From NCBI GenBank assembly GCA_020796225.1, contig CM036755.1:38512806-38576805 (forward strand): DNA of 64,000 nucleotides, given 5' to 3'. Both the position numbers and the translations under genes were made by a program. Positions within the stretch are counted from its first letter, which is position 1, and each line of letters opens with the position of its first letter. The stretch comes from Arion vulgaris (lineage: Eukaryota > Mollusca > Gastropoda > Stylommatophora > Arionidae). A model generated the notes under the pieces. It did not search any database. It saw only the letters and a list, made by a program, of their open reading frames with translations, and was not told the origin of the DNA. Below are positions 39,401 to 48,400 of this stretch, piece after piece.

Positions 39401-42400
39401 TGGACTTGTTGATCGACATCTGACAGAGAATAAAAGTATCTTTGCAAACAGTAAACATTGTAGACATCAGTTTCGAACCACACCCTTATCATCTACTGCA
39501 CTTGTCCGACTGATCAGTTCCTTACCTTCAAATGGATCTACAGTTTTAACTGTAGGTACTAGTTTTGTTTCTTTATTGATTAAAATTGTGTGGTTGTTTT
39601 TTTTTTCAGTGTAATATCTAAAGCTGAAGGATTGACTTCATTGCTCTACCTCTGAAATCAGAGAAAGCCTGCCTGTACGATATGAAAACCAATAAAACAG
39701 TAAGCAGGCCTTCACACAAAAATGAGTCTGAAGCGCGACACCAGCCGCCATGGCTACGCATGAATTCATAGCGGGCGAACGAAGAAGAAGACTTCATTGC
39801 ACTTGGCCTTACCCCATATAGTTTGGTCTCTCTCTCTCTCCACAGAAGTGGCATGACACCAACGAGGGTATTGCTCAATATACGAACTCTGTAGTGGTAA
39901 TGTTGTTAGATTTATTGATGACTTATTTATTAGATGTTAGATTCATTGAAAAATAGAGGATCAAGTGGTTTGGCCACGATGAGAATGAACCCAAAATACA
40001 ACAGTTGCAAGAGCATACAACCTGAAAATGGAATCATCAAGAGTAAGGGGCAGACCAAGAAAAAAATGTATTGGTGGAGTTGCAGATATCTTAAAACTCC
40101 ACAATATCACAGCATATCAAGCGACCGAGCATGTACTATCTCAGAAACCAATCATCAGTTGAACATGTGACGCCTAACGGCAAAAAAGCAGAGAAGAAAG
40201 AAAGATATTTTCCACATTTGTTACTCAAAATTAAAATTTCCTGCGACCGAGCCTGCACTATCTCGGAGACAGATCATCAGTTAAACCTGCGATGCCTAAC
40301 GGCAAAATGCAGAGAAGGACACAAGAAAGAAAGATATTTTCCACATTTGTTACTCAAAACTTTTTTTCTGCAGGTGACAGATTCCACTAAATACATACCT
40401 CCAGTCCCACCGATTCCTGAAGTATCAAATGCTGCATTAGAAGTTCCAGAAGTCCTGAATGCCCTCGGAGAACCAACTCTTCAATCTGTGGGACTTGGCA
40501 GCTACTGGCCACCAGGTTTGGTTCAGCAAGGTCTTGAGCTGCTACATGCTGGGCTGGGTTTGCCTTGGTGGGGATCCATTGTTTTAGGTAATATATTGAT
40601 TGATTCTCTTCTCGTAACGCTCCATATCTATCACTTGTTAACCACTCTATGTGATCTGAGCCTAAGAGCTTCTTCGAACGCTCCATATCAACAACCACTT
40701 GTTAACCACTCTATGTGATCTGAGAGTTTCTTCGAACACTCCATATCAACCACTTGTTAACCACTCTGTGTGATCTGTATGTGATCTGAGCATAAGAGCA
40801 ATTGTACGTTGTACCAGTTATGTGCTCACAAGTAGGCCAGCACATCTGATTTCTGCTGCGCTTTTTATTTAATAGAGTAGCTTCCCGACGTCCCTACCTC
40901 AGTCGCCTCTTACGACGTACCTTGCAGGTCGCAGATGTACTATTCTTTGCTTCCCCTGCACCACACGGGCGATATTACTTGATTGATTGATAGAATAGTC
41001 ATCATTGCACTTTAATAAATAACTATATGTGCTGTGATCTTTTTCTTGCACAGGAAGACCTCAGCAACAGTGCATGAACTATGTAGCACTGGTGTTCTAA
41101 TATTTGAGTGTAGTGGAGATTTGTATAAATATTATTTAAACTTTTTAATGAATTTTGCTTAGGAAGCAACTTTCCAGCCTACTCTTTTTGATTTTCAGCT
41201 ACTGCTACTGAAAAAAACGCTCATTAGATATGTAAAGTCCTTGACTTGTTTTAATGGGCGATTGTCGATAGAGTGATAGTGTTTTCCTCTCTAGCAAATG
41301 TCATTATTTTGGTTTTGTCGAAGTTTATTCTCATATTGTATTCATGTTAACTGGAGTCTGTTAATGTGTTGCTGTAGCTATTCCTCTGTGTATGATATGA
41401 CTACCTGATCGTCAGCAAAAAGAAAATTAATTTAAGAGTAACCAAGGTTGTTTCCTTCGCTGATGTTAGCTATTTGACAGATTTGATTGATGTTTGTGAT
41501 GAACAACAGCTGTGATAGTGTGCATCCTTGTGTTACTCCTGACCCAATGTGGAACTTTTCAAAGTGAACCTCAAAGGCTTGGAAAACCAAACAAGAAGAA
41601 AGTTATTGTCTCTCTGCTTACTCTGCACACACAAAATAATGTCAAACCTTTATGAAATCAGATGAGAACCTTACCTCTGAAGACGTCGGAGAAAGCATGC
41701 CTGTATGTCGGGTGACACTGTTCTTCTGCGAACCCCAGGAATTATGAGTTGTCACTCTTTATCCTATAGTGCATTGGGGGAAGTGAGGGAGGGGGACACT
41801 GATACAGAGTGGAGCAGACCATCATGCAAAAATCTGTCAGAAACACCATACCAGACGCCCTGACTATGCCTGAATTCATAGCAGGCGAGGAAAATGAAGT
41901 GGAGAAAAACAAATGGAGGATACAACCCAGAGCATGACAGTATAAATACACTAAACAGAAAAGCAGTCTTCAGGCTTAGAACGGGACACTGCAGTCTCAG
42001 AGCACACCTCCACAGAATGGGTCTCAGGGACTCGACAGCCTGCACCTGTGGAGCACCTAAGCAGTCCCCAGAGCACATCCTGCAAGACTGCCCCAGTCTG
42101 AGTAGTGTGAGATTGGAGATCTGGCCAACAGAAACAACCCTACAAGACAAACTATGGGGGACCGGTGAAGACCTCAAGCGCACCGCCCTGTTTATAACAC
42201 ATACCAGAGTAGTTGCATAGCAGAAGTTGATCGCAGAAGAAGAAGATAAGAGATTTATGTGATATTGTTATATATTTGCAGGCACAGTTGTCCTGAGGGT
42301 GTGCATGTTTCCACTTGTGGTCAAAGCTCAGAAAATGTCTGTCAATATGATGAATCATATGCCAACTGTACAAAAGTTGCAATTGAAATTTACTCAAGCA

Positions 42401-45400
42401 AGACAACGAGGAAATATGCTTGACGGTTAGTTAATTTTCTAACTTGCTCTTTGTTTTTTTTGCATCTTCTTTTTCTATTTTGTGCATAGGTTCCTTTAAC
42501 TAAGTTGGGTTTTTGCCATATATTCTATAGCTATCTTCCTCTTCTTTGCGTTCGTCCTTACGACCAATTTTAATCACTCTTTGTGATAGGTTTGATCTTT
42601 GCCAAGAACGTGTATACGTTGCACATTGGTTTGGTAGGCCCCTAAACACAGACTTGTGCATGTTTAGGACACATGCATCCGATTTCAGCCAAACCTTCTT
42701 AGTCGCCTCTTACGGCATGCGTGGCAGGTAACAGTAGTTCTATTCTTTACACCCCAAATTTGGGCCCGGTAACCACTCAGGCGACTCCATTGCTATATAA
42801 AAGCGGTTGTATGTTGTGCCAGTTATGTGCCTACAAGTAGGCCAGCACATCCTATTTTTGCGATGCTTTTTATTTACTAGGGTAGCTTTCCTATGTCCTA
42901 CATCAGTTGCCTCTTACGACATGCCTTGTAGGTTGCAGTGGTACTATTCTTTGCTTCCTTTCCCCGGGCCCCAGCAATACACAGACTGTAACTAGTACAG
43001 AAATAAAGAGTAGAGTCAACCAATCTAAGCCAGATTTCTGGAAAATTAAAAATACTGTAGCATCTGCATTTTTATAGTCTGTCTATTTCTTTATGTTTTC
43101 TCTGCAGCAATGCGATATGGAAGTGAGCTGGGCGACTACATGAAACGGAATAATGTTAAGCCATTTGGTCAACTTCTGATGCCCTTGTGTCAGGTATATT
43201 TTGTTGTATTATACCTGTGTATCAGGTAGATTTATTGTATTATACCTGTGTGTCAGGAAGATTTTGTTGTATTATACCTGTGTATCAGGTAGATTTTGTT
43301 GTATTGTACATGTGTGTCCGGTAGATTTTGTTGTATTGTACATGTGTGTCCAGTAGATTTTGTTGTATTATACCTGTGTGTCAGGTAGATTTTGTTGTAT
43401 TATACCTGTGTGTCAGGTAGATTTTGTTGTATTATACCTGTGTGTCAGGAAGATTTTGTTGTATTATACCTGTGTGTCAGGTAGATTTTGTTGTATTATA
43501 CCTGTGTGTCAGGTAGATTTTGTTGTATTATACCTGTGTGTCAGGTAGATTTTGTTTTATTATATCTGGTTGTCAGGTAGATTTTGTTGTAATATACCTG
43601 TGTGTCAGGTAGATTTGTTGTAGAACAATGAAATTGTATTACTTTTAGTTACAAGTAACAATGAAATTGTCTCTCCTTCAGTTACCAGTTTTTCTGTCAG
43701 TATTTGTGGGACTTCGAAAGATGGCTTATCTTCCAGTAGAGAGTATGAAGACTGGTGGAATGCTCTGGTTTCGGATCATCATCATCTGTACAATCGCAGA
43801 CCATTTATGGGTTACCTCTCATGACAGGTTACATTCTAGTTGACAGTGGAGGTAAGTCAGATATTGTGTGAGATAAGCTTGGATAATTTAGTGCCGATCA
43901 TCATCACTGCACATCAAACAATTAATGCATAAGTGCTCCGATCTCCTTATCAGTACATCTCTCAGTTTGTGGGGACTAACAACACCAGTTCTAGTTTAGT
44001 TTAGTTGCCAGATCATCATCACTGCACATCAAACTAATTAGTCTATAAGTGCTCCGATCTCTTACAGGGTTTGAATCCAAACTTAGTCACAGTCACATGT
44101 GCAATTTTTTCATGGAATCCCTAGGAATGTTGCTGGAGTTATGGAGTTTGTGCTTTATACAACACTCTCAAACCGAGTGGTTACCGGGGCCCAAATTATG
44201 GGTGTAAAGAATAGAACCTGTCAAGTATTTTGTAAGAGGCGACTTCGCAGGTCGGACTTGGGGCTAGCTACCCCAAACAGGAAAATTCATAGCTTGCCAC
44301 CGAAGGAATGACCTTGCAATGAGGGTCTCATGGCAAGAAAATGGGGAAATAGTGGAGAGATTTAGAAAAGATGGCCTTGGATATGCGAGCTTGGAAGGCC
44401 TTGGTTGCGGACCTATGCCTCCCTAGGGGTGAAGAAGAAAACACTCTTGGAAGGTGGCGTGCCATTTCTGCCAAGGACATGGCTACATGAGATACAACCA
44501 GGTGCAATCAAATCAATCCTTCGCCTTTAGACACTTTATGTATTCATACGTGCAATCTTGCCTTCAATCATGAACATACCAAAACAAATGTTGTTCTGTG
44601 AACTTTCGGAGGAAGAGGCACCAAGGCAGACCAGCTCTCTCTCTCTCTCTCTGCCTTTTTAACCCGGATTGGGGCATAGGCCCTCAACTAATTCAAACCA
44701 AGTCTTCCTATCTCTAGTGATCTCCTGCAGCTCCCTCTAGCTCTTCTTTATATTATTGATCTCTGCCTCTAAATCCTGTCTCAATGTATTTCTCTGCCTC
44801 ACCTTCTTTCGCTGTCCATGAGGGTTCCAGGAAAGGACCCTTCTTGTTATATTCCCTCAGGTTTTCGCAAAGTGTGTCCTATCCAGCGTCAGCGTCTTTT
44901 TTAACCTCTTGGTTCACTGGAATCTTGTCTTGTTCTTTCCATAAGTTCATTATTTGTGACACTATCTCAGTCCCTCTATTCTTCGCAGACATCAGTTGAT
45001 GAATGAAGGCAGACCACTGCTCAGATACAAAGATGTTTGCAAGACCTCGATGAATAACTTTTATCGGTTCCAGCAAATGGGGAAAACTAGCTCTTGATTG
45101 AGTTATATGGAAAACATCGTTACTCAAAGGTGCAGAATCTTTTGAAAAGAGACTTAGGGATGAGCTGAGAGACAAGCGAAAACTCAGAAGTTGTTGTTAC
45201 AGTAAAACATATGCCAATTGACCGTCTGTAAAGACGAAAAAGGCCATAAATATATTCATATCCTTTGAATGCCACCAAAGCTATGATACATTTGTTAAAA
45301 ATTGGTTATTGATTACTAAACTGACATCATTGAACTGACATACCCATAGGTGCTCAGTCTCCCCAACAGATATCGAAGAGTATGCATACTGATGGTTCCA

Positions 45401-48400
45401 GTGGCTTGCTAATTAAACACACTCCTCACTCTGCCCCTCAGACATCCAGCTCTACTTGTGCAACAGGTAACTCCAAACTGCCTAAATCGCTGGATCGATT
45501 CAACATTTATTTTAGTGTTCTCATCCAACAGGCAGTCGCGAAGAGACCAAAGAACATCTTCCTTGTCCATCTTCAACTTTCCAACAATCAATGCTGTTGA
45601 TGCAAGCCTGTCTGCTCTCTCATTACCTTAAACACCTGCATGCCCAGGACAGTATATCCATGTCAGCCTCTGAAGGTTAGAAACTTCTATAGACGACATC
45701 CACTCATCCGAAACCTGCCCTTCTGGATCTTGTGAAGCATCGACTGAGTCGGATGCAACAACGACCCCTGTAAATGAAGTCCGAGAGCCAATGGAGGGCA
45801 GCAGTAACGGCCTCAACCTCCATCCTCATACTAGAAGTAGTTGTCCTGTATGCCCCACTTCGCTCTGCAACAACCCTACCATGCGCATTAGCCAAGAATT
45901 AGTAAATAAAAAGCGTAGTAGAAGTTGAATGTGCTGGTCTACTTCCCGGCACAACTGCATCAATCGCTCTTAGGCTCAGATCATTTCGCCCGCCTGCCCA
46001 GAGTGTTTGTGGGGCGTTGGACGATGGGTGACAAGCTCCCTGTGAGTGCGGTTAATTCTGTGGGCTGTCAGAGAAGCCACATGTTCTCCAGATTACGGTG
46101 TTCGTGGCACCGCACCAAAGGATTACGATGTCCATGGCACCGAGCCGAAGAGCTGAAAGCTCAAGTCTAAATCTAAAGCATCTGGATCTAAAACAAAAAG
46201 GCTCAGATCACATACAATCACAGAGTTAACAAGTGGTTGGTATGGGGCATTCGAAGAAGAAAAAGAATCCACAATTAGTCAAGATGTTGGCTGTGTTGTT
46301 ATTCCATTCTCAATCATTTACAGGCAGGCGTGGATGGAATCAGTGCTCAGTCACAAGCTCATATCATGAAGTGGTTTCTCAGATGTATGCCTCTAGTAAT
46401 GCTACCATTCATTTCAAATTTCCCAACCGTAAGTCACATTTTTAAAAATAAAATTGAAGTTATTTGAAGCATTTGTGGACATCTCGCCTGTGTCTTGCAG
46501 GAGCAATGCAAGGGAATAAAGAATAGTAACACTGCGACCTACAAGGCATGTCATAAGAGACGACTGATGTAGGAACCTGGAGAAGCTAACCTAGTAAATA
46601 AAAAGCATCGTAGAAATTGGATGTGCTGGCCTACCTGTCGGCGCATAACTGGAACATCCTACCGTCGCTCTTATGCTAAAATCACATACAAATAGACAGT
46701 GGTTTAACAAGTGGTCGATATGAAGCTTAACCCTTAGAACCCGAGCTCCCGATATATCGGTTTCAGATTATTTTTCGGTATTTGAAAATAACTTGTATAT
46801 AAATGTGACATCAAACACAACCCATGTGTTCTACATGGTTTTGCGAGATGAAGGATGCTGTTGTGTGATTTTTTTTTTGGTACTGATAAGGTAATTAGTT
46901 AAGTATTTTCATGTTGAAAAGATGTTCTAAATTTTTCGGAAATAGTCTTTCTAAACGTTTAACAACAAAGCAAGCTGATGAACTTGTTTTGAATGAATCT
47001 GAAGATAAATTAGACTTAGAATATGATTATTCTTATAAGGATATAGAAAGTGAGTTAGGTGATCATTTAGACGACACGTATTGTTTTGATTTATATTTAA
47101 GATATATATTAATTCTGGAGAAAAATCTTCATATACGGGAGTATTTGCATGTCACTGAGGTAGGGGCCTAGGGAAGCTAGCTTAGTAAATAAAAAGCGTT
47201 GCAGAAATCTGATGTGCTGGCCAACTTGTAGGCGCATAACTGACACAATGGACAATCGCTCTTAGGCCCAGATCACATACAAATCACAAAGAGGGGTTTA
47301 ACAAGTGGTCGGTATGGAGCATTTGAAGAAGACCCTTTAGACATATACGTATGTTTTGTGTATGTTTATTTTCATGCGGTAACAACTGTTATAAGATAGA
47401 GATATGTTGGGCATACTCTGAGAAGAAATGTCTGGTCAACTACTAGTAACAACTGTTATAAGACGGAGAAGATGGAAATATATTGGGCATACTCTGAAAA
47501 GAAATGATCAAAGAATAACACATCAGGCATGGAAGTGTGAGACAAATGGTTCAAGAAAGAAAGGATGGCTTAGGGAAACCCTAAAACGAACTTTACTGAT
47601 AGAGGCGAGACATGTCGACTCAATTCCATAGAAGAGATTGAATGAGTTGCTCTATAGATAAGAAGCTGATAAGAGAAATACAATAGACATATGTTTTGTG
47701 GTCATATATATTTATAGTTAATATGCTGTGTTTTGATGCAAGTGTTTTATGTTTTTCTTTGCAAGGCAATGCTGGTGTACTGGTTTACCTCTAACTCATT
47801 CTCACTGGTGCAAGTGTTGTTCTTGAAGATTCCAAGAGTACGGCTATATTTCAACATACCAGTAAAGGTTTTGCAACCGACTGAACAAACAGAGAAAAAG
47901 GGCTTTCTTGAAGGTTTTAAAGAATGTAAGTAATGGTTATTTAGATTATAGCATTATGTTGGACTGAATTACCACATAAACAGACTAAACCCCACTCACC
48001 TACCACACTGTATAAAGACCCTTGTTAGACTTGAAGTGTGTGAGAAGATGGCGATAACGAAAGTAGAGATAGCAAAAAATCTGGCCAGCGGAATACGGGA
48101 GGGCCATTCAGAATCAGAACTGTTTGATTCTGGACACGACTTTGCTATCGCATTTCCACCATGTTTGGTCTGGTATTTTCCGGTATAGTTTGCCGAGCTG
48201 CTGAGTTAGTGCTTGAGCAACGCTGTGTGCTATGGATGTTTCATGGAATGCTTTTTGCTGTGTCAACCGTTCGTTTGTTGTGAGTATTCAGAAAATGGCG
48301 GACAGCGCTTATGACGAACCGACTCAATCTGCCATATGCAGTGATATTGCGTATGCAGAAAGCTGGATTTTGCCATGATTGATGTTCCTTCTCGAATTGC

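Noticed and set aside
39357..39614. Separate small protein starting just before OXA1L exon 2
   Set aside because: The frame starts inside the acceptor (TTG start) and continues past the donor. Phase and sequence fit OXA1L better.
46911..47171. Host gene of unknown function
   Set aside because: It sits directly behind a TTAA/CCC transposon end and has the acidic composition of a piggyBac N-terminus; kept as a transposon fragment with low confidence.
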